Below, in pieces: positions 17,827 to 28,084 of a DNA stretch of 64,000 nt (position 1 is the stretch's first letter; every line of letters begins with the position of its first letter). The notes beneath the pieces are model-generated. The model was not told where the DNA came from. It searched no databases and saw nothing but the letters and a program-made list of their open reading frames with translations. The stretch is from Billgrantia tianxiuensis (GTDB lineage: Bacteria; Pseudomonadota; Gammaproteobacteria; Pseudomonadales; Halomonadaceae). Location of the stretch: the NCBI RefSeq assembly GCF_009834345.1, contig NZ_CP035042.1, forward strand, positions 4,588,001 through 4,652,000, written 5' to 3'. The translations under genes were made by a program, and so were the position numbers.

Positions 17827-19670
17827 TCAGCCGGCCTTCGCTTGGGCGGCGAGGCGGATGCTCGCGTTGGCCTCGCCGAACTGTTGATAGTCGCCACGCC
17901 GCTCGACGATCTCGAAGAAAAAGCGCCCCGAGAAGGTCTCGGTATAGGCGTGCAGGAAATCGCCGTCCTCGTTACGATCGAACAGGATGTTGCGCGAGCG
18001 TAGGGCTTCCAGGAACTCCGCATCGAGGCCGTGACGCGCTTCCAGGTCGTCGTAGTAGTTGCGCGGAATCGTGAGCAGCGGCAGACCCCGGGCGAGGAGT
18101 TCGTCAACGGTGGCGAAGATGTCGCGGCTCTCGAAGGCGATCTGCTGCACCCCGCCACGGAACTCGCTGAGGAAGCGCCCCGGCTGGGTTTCCTGCGCCT
18201 GCGAAACGGTGAGCGGCAGGCGGATGCTGCGGTCGGGGCTGACCACTGCCTGGCTGATCATCATGCCGTGCGGGTCGACGATCTCGTTCTCGGCCTCGGC
18301 GGCAAAGCCGAATACGGTACGGTAGAACAGCTGCCAGCCCAGCAGCTGAGTGGCCGGCAATACATAGGAGAGATGATCGATGCGTACCAGGCCCGCCTCG
18401 TCACGGCTCTCCTGGTCGAACAGCTCGAAGTCGGTGCGCCACTGCAGGTCGTCGGCAGCCGCCTCGTCGACCAGATAGATCAAGCTGCCTTCCACGCCAC
18501 GCAGCGCAGGAATTTCCATCTCGCCTTCGCCCACCTGACTGCGGAACAGCTGGGCCTTGAAGGCCCGCGCGCGACCCAGCGCCCGTTCCACATCATCGAC
18601 CCGAAAGCCCACGGCACACACCGAAGTACCATGTAGCAGCCGGAAGGTGTGGGCGAAGCTGTCGGTCTCGAAGTTGAGCACCAGGTGAATCTCGCCCTGT
18701 TTCCAAAGCTCTACGTTCTTGGAGCGGTGGCGTCCCACGTGACGGAAGCCCAGCGCATCGATGAACTCACCCAGGGGGCGGCGCTCTCCTCGTCGAGAGT
18801 GAACTCGATGAAGTGAATGCCGTGATAGGCCGGCGCGGGCGGCAATTCGTTCGCCCACGGTCCGGCTTCGACCAGGTTCTCGAGCCAGATCAGCGATCGC
18901 AGGCCATCCAGGGCGGTAACGTCAGTAGGAGCGGCGCGAAAGGCGTCGCTGAAAATTTCCAGCGAAAGAGGGCCGTCATATCCCGACTTGCCCAGCTCGG
19001 TCATGAAAGCCTTGAGTGGCAGGCGGCCTTGGCCGGGAAAGCAGCGGAAATGCCGACTCCACTGCAGCACATCCATTTTCAGCAACGGCGCATCGGCAAC
19101 CTGAACGAAGAAGATCTTCTCTTTGGGGATCTTGCCGATCGTGGAAAGGTCATGACCGCGTGAAAGGATGTGGAAGCTGTCGAGCACCACCCCGAGATTG
19201 GGATGGTCGGCTCGGCGCACCACCTCCCAGGCATCCCGGTAGTCGGAAATATAACGCCCCCAGGCCAGCGCTTCGAAACCCACCCGTATGTTGCGCCTGG
19301 CGGCACGCTCGGCCAATTCACGAAGATCGGCCACCGCCCGGTCGAGGTCATTGATGGTCTGCGGTGAGACATTACTGCAGACCAGCAGAAAGTCGGTGCC
19401 GAGCTGCTCCATCAGGTCGAACTTACGCTCGGCGCGCTGCAGATTGCGGCTACGCTGCGGTTCGGGCATCGCCTCGAAGTCGCGGAAGGGCTGGAAGGCC
19501 ACGATGAACAGTCCCAGGCGCTCGCAGAGCCGGCGAACCTCATCAGGAGAGCCGTCAAAGGTGAGCAGGTCGTTCTCGAAGATTTCCACGCCATCGAAGC
19601 CCGCACGGGCGATGGCCTCCAGCTTGGTTCTCAGGTCGCCGCTCAGGCAGACCGTGGCAATGGCACGCAT
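17827..19670 (-). CDS. quiC: 3-dehydroshikimate dehydratase, two-domain type (frameshifted)
   Basis: About 614 residues after repair. Residues 1-290 form the sugar-isomerase-like dehydratase domain that converts 3-dehydroshikimate to protocatechuate, with metal ligands Glu (VGFEALAWG), Asp (VVLDSFHIL), Gln (FVQVADAP) and Glu (LSLEIFSD). The C-terminal half is an HPPD-like vicinal-oxygen-chelate domain. The frame breaks in the five-G run 18774-18778: the upstream part reads DEESAAP and conserved LGEFIDALGFRHVG continues in the next frame. ATG 19670 follows GGGAGA. It is divergent from tctCBA across an IclR-type operator region. The C-terminal domain keeps His (RIDHLSYV) and Glu (FFEIVERRG) but has Gln in GVQQIAF where HPPD has a ligand His. 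Confidence 0.9.
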
Positions 19671-20037
19671 CCTCGATATCTCCCGGCCTCTCTCGCCTGG
19701 CAGCGATGAGCAGCCTGTCACACGTCTGGAAAGCTAGCCTCCCAGCCCGGGGAGTAATTAGAACACAGTTTCAATGTTCGCATGGCGTCCTAAAGTTCGC
19801 AACAATGACAAAGGATACCTTTACTCACTTGTCGCTTTCTTCTCCTTGGATACACGCCGTACTGCGCAGGCATTCAACCTTCGTCGCAGTTGCCTTCGTT
19901 GGCATTGACACAAATGGAAGGGAGTTCTAGTGTTCGCCTAAAGCACTATCGTTCGCCAAGCGAACACAAGATTCGTTCCTGCCAAGACAGGAAGTCGCCT
20001 TACCGGCGACAATCACAATAAACCCCCGGAGGATTCT
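19671..20037. promoter_or_regulatory. Divergent quiC / tctC promoter region with IclR-type sites
   Basis: Non-coding 367-base region. Two groups of half-sites are visible. Near quiC, GTTCG occurs at 19776-19780 and again at 19795-19799 (direct repeat, 19-base period). Near tctC, GTTCG at 19932-19936 is followed with the same 19-base period by the palindrome GTTCG-CCAAG-CGAAC at 19951-19965. This is the three-half-site pattern of PcaU/PobR-like IclR proteins. No regulator gene is adjacent, so the IclR protein at 10445 may act here. Confidence 0.65.
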
Positions 20038-21045
20038 ATGTTCAAGCCGCTTCTCACCTCACTGGCCGTCACCCTGGGCTCCCTGGCCTTGGCCAGCAGC
20101 GCCCTCGCCGACTATCCCGAGCGCAACATCCAAGGGACCATTCAATGGGGTGCCGGTGGCGCCACCGACAATGTGGTGCGCAGCCTGACGCCCCACGTGG
20201 AGGAAATTCTCGACACAACCATCGTATTGACCAACCGCCCCGGCGGCACCGGGGTAATAGGCATGAATCACGTCATGCGCCAGCGCCCGGACGGTTACAA
20301 CGTGCTCTTCGGTGCCGAGAACCCCCAGCTCTACCCGCTGATGGGGCTGGCCGATTTCACCTATGACGACATGCATACCGTCAACATCATCGGCCAGGGC
20401 CTGGTGGTGATTGCCGCACCTGCCGATAGCCCCTTCGACAGCTTCGCCGAACTGCTCGAGCATGCCCACGAGAACCCGAACGAACTGCGCATGGGCGGCA
20501 CTGGCGCCGGTGGACTCCCGAGCACCGTACACGCCATGATCAACGCGGTGGATGAGCTTGATGTGCGTACCGTCACCTTCGGTGGTGATGGTCCCGGCAT
20601 TACTGCCATGCTCGGTGGTCATATCGATTTCATGCCGCTGAGCCTCGCCGCGGCTGGCGAACAGATCCGTGGCGGCAAGATGAAAGGTCTGGCCATCCTC
20701 ACCGCCGAGGAGATCGAGTCGCTGCCGGGCGTGCCGCCGATCACCGAGGCACTGCCCGACATCGAAGCCTTCCTGCCGTGGGGGCCGTTCTGGGGCGTGT
20801 TCGTCCACCAGGATACCCCGGATGAGATAAAGACCATCCTGGAAGACGCCTATGAGCAGGCAGTCGGCAAAGAGGAGTTCGTCCAGTTCCTGCAGAACTT
20901 CGGTGCCGAGCCGCTGAACCTGCGCGGTGAGGAAGCCCAGCAGTACCTCGACAGCTGGCAATCGGTCACAGCCTGGTCGATGTTCGAGGCCGATGCCGAA
21001 ACACTGGAAGCCACACCCGAGGAGCTGGGTATTCCACGTCCCTAA
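20038..21045 (+). CDS. tctC: TTT-family solute-binding protein
   Basis: 335-residue periplasmic receptor of the tripartite tricarboxylate transporter family (TctC/Bug type). An N-terminal signal peptide ends near SSALA-DYPERN. The body shows the family blocks NRPGGTGVIGMNHV and GGTGAGGLPSTVHAM. GGAGG lies 7 bases before the ATG. First gene of tctCBA, divergent from quiC and downstream of GTTCG operators, so the ligand is likely a hydroaromatic or aromatic acid (shikimate, quinate or protocatechuate). This is inferred from context. Confidence 0.9.
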   Translation: MFKPLLTSLAVTLGSLALASSALADYPERNIQGTIQWGAGGATDNVVRSLTPHVEEILDTTIVLTNRPGGTGVIGMNHVMRQRPDGYNVLFGAENPQLYPLMGLADFTYDDMHTVNIIGQGLVVIAAPADSPFDSFAELLEHAHENPNELRMGGTGAGGLPSTVHAMINAVDELDVRTVTFGGDGPGITAMLGGHIDFMPLSLAAAGEQIRGGKMKGLAILTAEEIESLPGVPPITEALPDIEAFLPWGPFWGVFVHQDTPDEIKTILEDAYEQAVGKEEFVQFLQNFGAEPLNLRGEEAQQYLDSWQSVTAWSMFEADAETLEATPEELGIPRP

Positions 21046-21060
21046 CCCTTCCCGCTGTCA

Positions 21061-21081
21061 GGGGGAGGCACTCCCTCCCCC
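21061..21081 (+). other. Intercistronic hairpin after tctC
   Basis: Perfect 8-base stem GGGGGAGG/CCTCCCCC with a 5-base loop, 15 bases after the tctC stop and 14 before the tctB start. No T run follows. It probably stabilises or partially terminates the tctC message so that the binding protein is made in excess over the membrane subunits. Confidence 0.55.
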
Positions 21082-21094
21082 TTGGAGTTCGTTG

Positions 21095-21571
21095 ATGAGC
21101 AAGAAAATCGAGCGCGTGCAGGCGGGTGAGAAGGTCTTCGACTGGCTGTTGCTGCTACTGAGCATCGGCGTGCTGGTCGAAGCCTATCGTATTGATGGCG
21201 GACTGCGCCTCAATTCGGCCGGCTCCTTTCCGGTCGGTCTGGCGCTGGTGATGCTGGCTTCGTCGCTGGCCATCCTGGCCAGCCATCGCTACAAGCGTCG
21301 CGACGAGAGAATCCACAGCGCCCTGCATGAGTTCCAGGTCTTCCTGCACGACCATTTCCGCCCTCATATCGTGGTGTTCTCCATCGCTGCGGTGATCTAC
21401 CTGGCCGCCATCGTCTGGGCAAGCTTCTATGTCAGCACCTTCCTTTTTCTGGCTGCCATGTTCATCTATCTCCGCCAAGGCAGGGTCATCAGTTCGCTGG
21501 TCATCACCGCAGTGGCCCTTGCGATTATCTATGTGCTTTTCACCGTGGTCTTCCGCGTCTACCTTCCTTGA
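21095..21571 (+). CDS. tctB: TTT-family small membrane subunit
   Basis: 158-residue TctB-like protein with four hydrophobic segments (LLLLLSIGVLVEAY; VGLALVMLASSLAIL; IVVFSIAAVIYLAAIVWA; SLVITAVALAIIYVLF). Poorly conserved in sequence across the family, but size, topology and its place between tctC and tctA identify it. Start ATG 21095 (MSKKIERVQ) follows TTGGAGTTCG. Confidence 0.85.
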   Translation: MSKKIERVQAGEKVFDWLLLLLSIGVLVEAYRIDGGLRLNSAGSFPVGLALVMLASSLAILASHRYKRRDERIHSALHEFQVFLHDHFRPHIVVFSIAAVIYLAAIVWASFYVSTFLFLAAMFIYLRQGRVISSLVITAVALAIIYVLFTVVFRVYLP

Positions 21572-21586
21572 CCCTCGAGGCCCTCG

Positions 21587-23089
21587 ATGAGCGACACCCT
21601 TTCGTATCTGCTGATGGCCTGGCTCGATCCTGGCCTGCTCGGCCTGACCGCCCTCGGCGTGCTGGCCGGCATCTATATCGGTGCCATCCCTGGTCTCTCC
21701 GTGACCATGGCCGTATCGATCCTGATCTCCTTCACTTTTTCCTGGAATATCAATAATGCCCTCGCCTTGATGGTGGGCATCTATGTGGGCGGCGTCTACG
21801 GCGGCTCGCGTACCGCCATTTTGCTCAACATTCCCGGCGCTCCCTCGGCAGTCACCACTGCCTTCGACGGCTATCCGCTCGCCCAGCGGGGCGAGGCCGG
21901 CCGCGCCATCGGCCTGAGCACCGTGATGTCGGTCATCGGTGGGCTGATCGGTGTCGCCGTGCTCGCCGGTACCGCTCCTTATCTCTCCGATCTGGCGCTG
22001 CAGTTCGCCCCCCGCGATTACTTCCTGATCGCCGTGCTTGGCCTGCTGCTGGTCAGCTCGTTATCCGGCAAGTCACTGTCGCGCGGTATTTTCTCGGTAG
22101 CCTTGGGAGCGGTCATCGGCCTGGTGGGCATGGACATGGTCACCGCCCAGCCACGCCTCACCCTGGGCCAGATGGAGCTGCTTGGCGGCATTCACTACGT
22201 GGTGGTGATGATCGGCCTGTTCGGCGTGGCCGAAGCGCTCTATCAACTGCACAACCTGAGCAAGGTGCCGATCAAGCAGAAGGTCGACAAGATTGTGCCG
22301 CCGCTCAATATGGTGCTGAAATTCCTGCCGCTTTCGGCACGCACCGCCGTGATCGGCGTGATCGTCGGCGCGCTGCCAGGTACCGGCGGCGACATCGCTT
22401 CGCTGTTCGCCTACGACCATGCCAAACGCACCGTCAAGAATCCTAGCCGGCCTTTCGGCGAGGGCGCCTACGAGGGCCTCGTGGCGCCGGAAACGGCCAA
22501 CAATGCCGCAGTGGGCGGCGCCTACGTTCCGATGCTGACCTTGGGCATGCCCGGCGATGCGGTGACCGCCGTGATCATCGGGGCCCTGGTCATTCACGGG
22601 CTCAATCCCGGCCCCATGCTGATGATCGAGACGCCACACATCTTCTGGTTCACCGTGGGTAACCTTGCGCTGGCGAATATCTTTCTTCTCTTCTTCGGCC
22701 TAACCGGCATCAAGATCTTTTCCAAGATCGTCGAGGTTCCCAAGGCGATCCTGATCCCGCTGATCCTGGTGCTCTGCGTGGTCGGCACCTACTCCATCAA
22801 CAGCAACATGATGGAGGTTTACTGGATGCTTGGCTTCGGCATCCTCGGCTATTGGCTCAAGGTGTTCGGCTTCCAGATGGGCCCCATCATTCTCGGTGTT
22901 ATCTTGGGTCCGCTGCTCGACGAGTCCTATCGTCAGGCGATGTCCTCGGTAGGCGATCGCGGCGGCGATTTTCTACTGGCATTGGTCACCAATCCGCTGT
23001 CCCTCGTGCTGACCAGCGTGATCACGCTGGTCCTGCTCGGCAACACCCCGCTCAAGGGCTGGCTGACCAAGCGCTTCAGCCGAAGCTGA
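21587..23089 (+). CDS. tctA: TTT-family large membrane subunit
   Basis: 500-residue TctA permease subunit with about twelve hydrophobic segments. Family signature regions include GAIPGLSVTMAVSILI near the N-terminus, GVYGGSRTAILLNIPGAPS, and GALPGTGGDIASLFAYDHAKR. It forms the sodium-coupled translocation pathway with TctB and receives substrate from TctC. Intact frame. It is followed by an 11-base perfect stem. Confidence 0.93.
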   Translation: MSDTLSYLLMAWLDPGLLGLTALGVLAGIYIGAIPGLSVTMAVSILISFTFSWNINNALALMVGIYVGGVYGGSRTAILLNIPGAPSAVTTAFDGYPLAQRGEAGRAIGLSTVMSVIGGLIGVAVLAGTAPYLSDLALQFAPRDYFLIAVLGLLLVSSLSGKSLSRGIFSVALGAVIGLVGMDMVTAQPRLTLGQMELLGGIHYVVVMIGLFGVAEALYQLHNLSKVPIKQKVDKIVPPLNMVLKFLPLSARTAVIGVIVGALPGTGGDIASLFAYDHAKRTVKNPSRPFGEGAYEGLVAPETANNAAVGGAYVPMLTLGMPGDAVTAVIIGALVIHGLNPGPMLMIETPHIFWFTVGNLALANIFLLFFGLTGIKIFSKIVEVPKAILIPLILVLCVVGTYSINSNMMEVYWMLGFGILGYWLKVFGFQMGPIILGVILGPLLDESYRQAMSSVGDRGGDFLLALVTNPLSLVLTSVITLVLLGNTPLKGWLTKRFSRS

Positions 23090-23095
23090 CGTACC

Positions 23096-23121
23096 CCGGC
23101 GCGGCCCGAAGGCCGCGCCGG
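23096..23121 (+). terminator. Strong hairpin after tctA
   Basis: Perfect 11-base arms CCGGCGCGGCC and GGCCGCGCCGG closed by a CGAA tetraloop, 6 bases after the tctA stop. No T run follows and the HAD gene begins 33 bases later on the same strand, so it may attenuate rather than end transcription. Confidence 0.55.
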
Positions 23122-23153
23122 CGACCGAAGACGAACTGACGAGAGGTGCGAGT

Positions 23154-23810
23154 GTGACTGGCCCTTCCCCCCACTACGCGCTGGTTTTCGATTTCGATGG
23201 CGTAGTACTGGATTCGGCGACGCTCAAGCGGCAGGCCTTCGCCGATCTCTACACCGATGCGCCAGAGTCCCAGTATCGAGCCGTTTGCGCCTATCTGGGC
23301 CGAAAGGGGGGCCAGCCCCGTGAAGTCAAGTTCCGCCATATCGAAGCCCACATCCTGGGACGTCCGGCCAATGAGGAGCGGATCCGCGAACTCTGCGCGC
23401 GCTTCAAGTCCAGCGTCGAACAGCGCCTGCTACATGCCCCGGCCATTCCTGGCGCCCTGGAGTTTCTCTCCCGCTGGGCCACCGAACGACCGCTCTACCT
23501 GCTCTCGGCCACACCCGAGGCCGAGCTGCGTGGCATCGTCGCACAGCGGGGTCTTGCACACTTCTTCCAGGAAGTCGTTGGCTCCCCGCCCGACAAGGTC
23601 ACCGGTCTACGCAATCTCATGGCCCGCTGGGGGTATGCCGCCAACGAGACGGTTATGATCGGCGACTCCTACAACGACTACCGCGCCGCACGCTCCAACG
23701 GCACCCGCTTCGTCGGCGTCACGGCGGATCCCGAGGTCTCTCCCTTCCCAGACGAGACCATCACCGTTCGCGACCTGCATGGGCTGGAAGCGGCCCTGGC
23801 GCAGCTCTGA
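23154..23810 (+). CDS. HAD-superfamily hydrolase
   Basis: 218-residue HAD phosphatase of the phosphoglycolate phosphatase/beta-phosphoglucomutase group. Motif I FDFDGVVLDS (nucleophile and acid Asp), motif II SATPE, Lys in PPDKV and motif IV GDSYNDYRAA are all present. A GTG start at 23154 with GAGAGG 5 bases upstream fits best. It follows tctA by 64 bases. The substrate is unknown; house-cleaning of a phosphorylated side product is possible. Confidence 0.8.
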   Translation: MTGPSPHYALVFDFDGVVLDSATLKRQAFADLYTDAPESQYRAVCAYLGRKGGQPREVKFRHIEAHILGRPANEERIRELCARFKSSVEQRLLHAPAIPGALEFLSRWATERPLYLLSATPEAELRGIVAQRGLAHFFQEVVGSPPDKVTGLRNLMARWGYAANETVMIGDSYNDYRAARSNGTRFVGVTADPEVSPFPDETITVRDLHGLEAALAQL

Positions 23811-23822
23811 TTCCTGCTCCGG

Positions 23823-24182
23823 TCACTCCTGCCTGCCGCGCTCCTGTTCCATCTGCCCCGGCCGGATCGGTTGACGGGGCTCGTCCAGACCAGGATCGTC
23901 CGGCTCAAGGTCGGCGTAGGGGGAGCCCGCGTCACGCTCTTGACGCGAGTCCGGCTCATCGAGCGCGCTGGTGCCTTGCATGTCGTACTCGGGATCGTCG
24001 CGGGCCACTCCCAGGTCGTCCTCACGCACCTCGATGGTGCCGATCTCCGCCTCTTCGGCCATCGAGCCCGGCTGTACCGAGGTACTGGGCTCGGGAAACG
24101 CATCCTGGCCGAATGCCGAGGTCGCCAGGCCGAGGCTGAGCGCCGCCATTAGCATGCCCATTCCCTTGTAGTCACTCATCAT
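23823..24182 (-). CDS. Acidic exported hypothetical protein
   Basis: 119 residues: a signal peptide (hydrophobic LMAALSLGLATSAFG, cleavage near AFG-QDA) followed by a strongly acidic low-complexity body rich in Asp, Glu, Pro and Gln, with no cysteine. No family recognised. It lies 26 bases downstream of napC on the same strand and may be the last gene of the nap operon. Convergent with the HAD gene, 12 bases apart. Confidence 0.6.
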   Translation of the reverse strand: MMSDYKGMGMLMAALSLGLATSAFGQDAFPEPSTSVQPGSMAEEAEIGTIEVREDDLGVARDDPEYDMQGTSALDEPDSRQERDAGSPYADLEPDDPGLDEPRQPIRPGQMEQERGRQE

Positions 24183-24208
24183 CCTTTTCCTCCCGCGGCC
24201 TCATGCCG

Positions 24209-24811
24209 CTATTCCCAGCCGTGAACGCCCGCCATGTCGGGCAGTTCGTGGGCGATGCCCTTGTGGCAGGTGATGCAGGTGGCGTCGCCCTCCACCAGGC
24301 CACGCTGGTGTGCCGCCGCGGCGCGAGGGCTCTGGCGAGTGAAATCCATGTACTGCTCGTCGTGACAGTTGCGGCACTCCAGCGAGTCGTTGGCCTCGAA
24401 GCGTCGCCACTCGCGCGAGGCCATCTCGAGACGGTGGTCGAGGAACTTCTCACGGGTGTCGATGACCCCGAAGATGTGCCCCCATACCTCCTTGGAGGCC
24501 TGCATCTTGCGCGCGATCTTGTCGGTCCAGTTGTGCGGCACGTGGCAGTCGGAGCACACCGCCCGCACGCCTGAGCGGTTGGTGTAATGGATGGTGGGCA
24601 GGATCTCTTGGTAGACGTTGGATTCCATCTCGTGGCAGCTGATGCAGAAACGTTCGGTGTTGGTGGCTTCCATCGCCGTGTTGAAGCCGCCCCAGAACAG
24701 CACGCCCCCGATAAACCCGCCCACGGTAAGAAAGCCGAGACTGAAATAGCCGCTGGGCGAGCGAAAGACCCGCCAGAAGGACCGGAGGAAGCTACCGATT
24801 CGCTTGAACAT
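24209..24811 (-). CDS. napC: NapC tetrahaem quinol dehydrogenase
   Basis: 200-residue NapC/NirT cytochrome. One N-terminal membrane anchor ([17 protein letters not shown], about residues 24-40) and four CxxCH haem sites: CISCH, CSDCH, CRNCH and CITCH. It passes electrons from the quinol pool to NapB-NapA. GGAG precedes ATG 24811; napB ends 9 bases upstream. Confidence 0.95.
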   Translation of the reverse strand: MFKRIGSFLRSFWRVFRSPSGYFSLGFLTVGGFIGGVLFWGGFNTAMEATNTERFCISCHEMESNVYQEILPTIHYTNRSGVRAVCSDCHVPHNWTDKIARKMQASKEVWGHIFGVIDTREKFLDHRLEMASREWRRFEANDSLECRNCHDEQYMDFTRQSPRAAAAHQRGLVEGDATCITCHKGIAHELPDMAGVHGWE

Positions 24812-24820
24812 AGCGACTCC

Positions 24821-25287
24821 TTATTCGCTTCTTTGGCGTGAACCGCGGATGAGGTCGCTCATGTCGACGAAGGTGTTGCCAACCCGCGAGGGCGCGTCGG
24901 TCTGCGGTACGTGGCACTGGGTGCAGAAGTAGCGGCGCGGCGACAAATCGCCGAGGAAGTTGCCCTCACGATCCATGTAGTGGGTGACGCTGACCATGAT
25001 GGCCTGGGTCTCGCCGACACGGGTGCGGGCATGGCACGCCATGCAGCGGTTGGCGTTTAGATCCACTTGGTAGTTGTCGATGCGGTGGGGAATGGTAGGC
25101 GGCTGCATCGGGTATTCGCGCACCGGGCGCAGGCTGCGATCCTCGACCCCGTAGAGGGGCTCAGGCTCCCGCTCCTCGAGCAAGGGGCATTGGCACGCAG
25201 CGGATCGAGTTCGCCCTCGGCTGCCAGCCCCTGCAGGGTGGGCAGCATGAAGGCGGCAAGGCATGACAGTATGGTGACCAGTCGCAT
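24821..25287 (-). CDS. napB: NapB dihaem electron-transfer subunit (frameshifted)
   Basis: About 155 residues after repair. ATG 25287 (GGAGG 8 bases upstream) gives a signal peptide MRLVTILSCLAAFMLPTLQG and reads to LRANAP, then conserved LLEEREPEPLYGVED follows in another frame; one extra base in GGGG 25184-25187 joins them. Two haem sites CMACH and CTQCH are in the second part. It is the periplasmic small subunit accepting electrons from NapC for NapA. Confidence 0.9.
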
Positions 25288-25299
25288 GAGCGAACCTCC

Positions 25300-27795
25300 C
25301 TAGACGGCCTCGATCCGGCAGGCGCACTTCTTGAAGTCCGTCTGCTTGGAGATGGGGTCGGTGGCATCCAGCGTGACCTTGTTGATCAGTTGGCTGGCGT
25401 CAAACCAGGGCACGAACACCACCCCGCGCGGCATGCGGTTGCGACCGCGCGTCTCGACCCGCGAGTGCATGTCGCCACGCGGGCTGGCGATGCGTACCTC
25501 GCTGCCGCGTCGGACGCCAAGCTCGCGCGCGTCCTCCGGGTGCATGTAGACCACCGCCTGGGGGAAGGCGCGGTGCAGCTCGGGCACCCGCCGCGTCATC
25601 GAGCCGGAGTGCCAGTGTTCGAGCACGCGCCCGGTCACCAGCCACAGCGGGTACTCCTCATCGGGCGCCTCGGCGGGCGGTTCGTAGGGCACGGCATAGA
25701 CGATGGCCCGACCGTCGGCCTGACCGTAGAAGTGAATGTCGCGCCCCTCCTCCACGTAAGGGTCGTACTGGGCGTTGTAGCGCCACGGCGTCTCCTGGCC
25801 ATCCACCACCGGCCAGCGCAGACCGCGCTCCCGGTGATAGACCTCGAAGGGCGCCAGGTCATGCGCCTTGCCGCGGGTGAAGCGGGCGTACTCCTCGAAC
25901 AGCCCCTTCTGTACGTAGAAGCCGAAGTGATGGGACTCGTCATTGTCGAAATCGGGATTGAGCTCGTCGAGGCCGAAGGCATCCACCTGGCCATTGCGAA
26001 ACAGCACCTCGAAAAGCGTCTTGCCACGGTACTCCGGGTTGGCGTCGAGCAGTTCCTCAGGCCATACCTCCTCGATGTCGAAGCGCTTGGAGAACTCCAT
26101 CATCTGCCACAGGTCGGAGCGCGCCTCGCCGGGAGCGGTAACCATCTGCTGCCAGAACTGGGTTCTCCGCTCGGCATTGCCGTAGGCGCCCTCCTTTTCG
26201 ACCCACATCGCCGCCGGCAGGATCAGGTCAGCCAGCTCGGCCGTCACCGTGGGATAGGCATCGGAGACGATGATGAAATTATCGGGATTGCGGTAACCGG
26301 GATAGGTCTCCTCGACCAGGTTGGCCGCCGCCTGCACGTTGTTGTTGCACTGAACCCAGTAGACGTTGATCTCGCCATCCTTGAGCATGCGGTTCTGCAA
26401 CACCGCATGGGCGCCCGGCTGCGCCTGGATGGTGCCTTCCGGCACCTTCCATATCTCCTCGGCGAAGCGCCGGTGGTAGTCGTTGGTAACGACCATGTCG
26501 GCCGGCAGACGATGGGCGAAGGTGCCAACTTCGCGCGCGGTGCCACAGGCCGAGGGCTGCCCGGTGAGCGAGAAGGGGCTGTTCCCCGGGGTGGCGATCT
26601 TTCCGGTCAGCAGGTGGATGTTGTAGATCATGTTGTTCGCCCAGACACCGCGGGTGTGCTGGTTGAAGCCCATGGTCCAGAACGACATGACCTTGGTGTC
26701 GGGATCGGCATAGAGTTCGGCCAGGGCGTCGAGCTGGCGCTTCGGCACGCCGGAGAGCCGGGTGACGGTCTCGGCGTCGTACTGCTGCAGGAATTCCCGG
26801 TAGCGCTCGAAGTCGATGTCGCGCGCGCCGCCGGTGTCAGCGGCGTTCGCGGCGGCCAGTTCCAGACGGTGCTCGGGGCGCAGGCCGTAGCCGATGTCGA
26901 CGTTGCCTTCCATGAAGCGCACGTTCTCGTTGACGAAGTCCCAGTTCACCCGGTCGTTTTCGATGATGTAGCGCGCCACGTAATTGAGGATGGCGAGGTC
27001 TGCCTGAGGGGTGAAGATGATTGGCTGGTCGGCCAGCTCGAAGGAGCGGTGCTCGAAGGTGGAGAGCACCGAGACGCGCACGTGGGGATTAGACAGCCGG
27101 CGGTCGGTGATGCGCGTCCACAGGATGGGGTGCATCTCGGCCATGTTGGCACCCCACAGCACGAAGGCATCCGCCGCCTCGATGTCCTCGTAGCAGCCCA
27201 TCGGCTCGTCGATACCAAAGGTGCGCATGAAGCCGAATACCGCCGAGGCCATGCAGTGGCGCGCGTTGGGATCGAGATGGTTGGAGCGAAAGCCGGCCTT
27301 CATCAACTTGTTGGCCGTGTAGCCCTCCCAGATCGTCCACTGGCCCGAACCGAACATGCCGATGGCGCTGGGCCCCTTGTCGCGCAGCGCGGCCTTGTAC
27401 TTTTCGGCCATCACGTCGAAGGCCTCGTCCCAGCTCACCGGGGTGAACTCCCCCTCCTTGTGGTACTCGCCGTTACGCTTGCGCAGCAGCGGCTGGGTGA
27501 GACGATCCTCGCCGTACATGATCTTGGAGAGGAAGTAACCCTTGATGCAGTTGATGCCGCGATTGACGGGCGACTGCATGTCGCCGTGAGTGGCCACCAC
27601 CCGGTTGTCGCGTACCGCCACGTTGACGCCGCAGCCCACGCCGCAGAAGCGGCACGGCGCCTTGGCCCACTTCAACTGGGTATGCTGGGCATCGGTGACG
27701 ATATTCTGCGCCTGCGTGGCCGTCGTCATGCCCGCCGCCGTGGTGGCCGTCGCCACCGCCGAATTCCTGATGAAGTCACGCCGAGTCAGCTTCAT
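25300..27795 (-). CDS. napA: Periplasmic nitrate reductase catalytic subunit
   Basis: 831-residue molybdopterin enzyme. Twin-arginine signal ([10 protein letters not shown]), then the N-terminal 4Fe-4S site Cys48, Cys51, Cys55 and Cys83 ([10 protein letters not shown]...NCIKGY). The molybdenum-ligating cysteine is in the NARHCMAS block. Reduces nitrate to nitrite in the periplasm with bis-MGD. GGAGGTG precedes the ATG; the gene overlaps the 3' end of napD by 20 bases. The antisense strand is open over almost the whole gene, an artefact of high GC. Confidence 0.97.
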   Translation of the reverse strand: MKLTRRDFIRNSAVATATTAAGMTTATQAQNIVTDAQHTQLKWAKAPCRFCGVGCGVNVAVRDNRVVATHGDMQSPVNRGINCIKGYFLSKIMYGEDRLTQPLLRKRNGEYHKEGEFTPVSWDEAFDVMAEKYKAALRDKGPSAIGMFGSGQWTIWEGYTANKLMKAGFRSNHLDPNARHCMASAVFGFMRTFGIDEPMGCYEDIEAADAFVLWGANMAEMHPILWTRITDRRLSNPHVRVSVLSTFEHRSFELADQPIIFTPQADLAILNYVARYIIENDRVNWDFVNENVRFMEGNVDIGYGLRPEHRLELAAANAADTGGARDIDFERYREFLQQYDAETVTRLSGVPKRQLDALAELYADPDTKVMSFWTMGFNQHTRGVWANNMIYNIHLLTGKIATPGNSPFSLTGQPSACGTAREVGTFAHRLPADMVVTNDYHRRFAEEIWKVPEGTIQAQPGAHAVLQNRMLKDGEINVYWVQCNNNVQAAANLVEETYPGYRNPDNFIIVSDAYPTVTAELADLILPAAMWVEKEGAYGNAERRTQFWQQMVTAPGEARSDLWQMMEFSKRFDIEEVWPEELLDANPEYRGKTLFEVLFRNGQVDAFGLDELNPDFDNDESHHFGFYVQKGLFEEYARFTRGKAHDLAPFEVYHRERGLRWPVVDGQETPWRYNAQYDPYVEEGRDIHFYGQADGRAIVYAVPYEPPAEAPDEEYPLWLVTGRVLEHWHSGSMTRRVPELHRAFPQAVVYMHPEDARELGVRRGSEVRIASPRGDMHSRVETRGRNRMPRGVVFVPWFDASQLINKVTLDATDPISKQTDFKKCACRIEAV

Positions 27796-28066
27796 GTCCC
27801 TGCACCTCCCGCTCCAGCTCCTGGGTAGATTCCATATGGTGGTAAACCATGCTTACCGACAGCACACCCGCCCGCTCCTGCAGCCAGTCGATGAACTCGA
27901 CGATATGACGCTGCGAAGGCAACTCGAGCAGCACCACCAGTTTTCCCAGCGGATCGATGACAGGAACCTCGACGCCATCATGGGCGGAACACTGCTTCTT
28001 GAGGGAGTCGACATGTTGCGGCTGTGCCTGGACCACCAGGCTGGAAATATGCACCTTGTCATCCAT
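27776..28066 (-). CDS. napD: NapD chaperone
   Basis: 96-residue NapD: small cytoplasmic ferredoxin-fold chaperone that binds the NapA twin-arginine signal and delays export until cofactor insertion. The family opening [11 protein letters not shown] is clear. Located between napF and napA as in other napEFDABC operons. AAGGATT lies before ATG 28066. Confidence 0.9.
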   Translation of the reverse strand: MDDKVHISSLVVQAQPQHVDSLKKQCSAHDGVEVPVIDPLGKLVVLLELPSQRHIVEFIDWLQERAGVLSVSMVYHHMESTQELEREVQGHEADSA

Positions 28067-28084
28067 GTCTTAATCCTTTGTCAT

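Noticed and set aside
25390..27828. 812-codon open frame on the plus strand
   Set aside because: It is fully antisense to napA, has no ribosome site and reads as GC-rich mirror sequence; napA is unambiguous.
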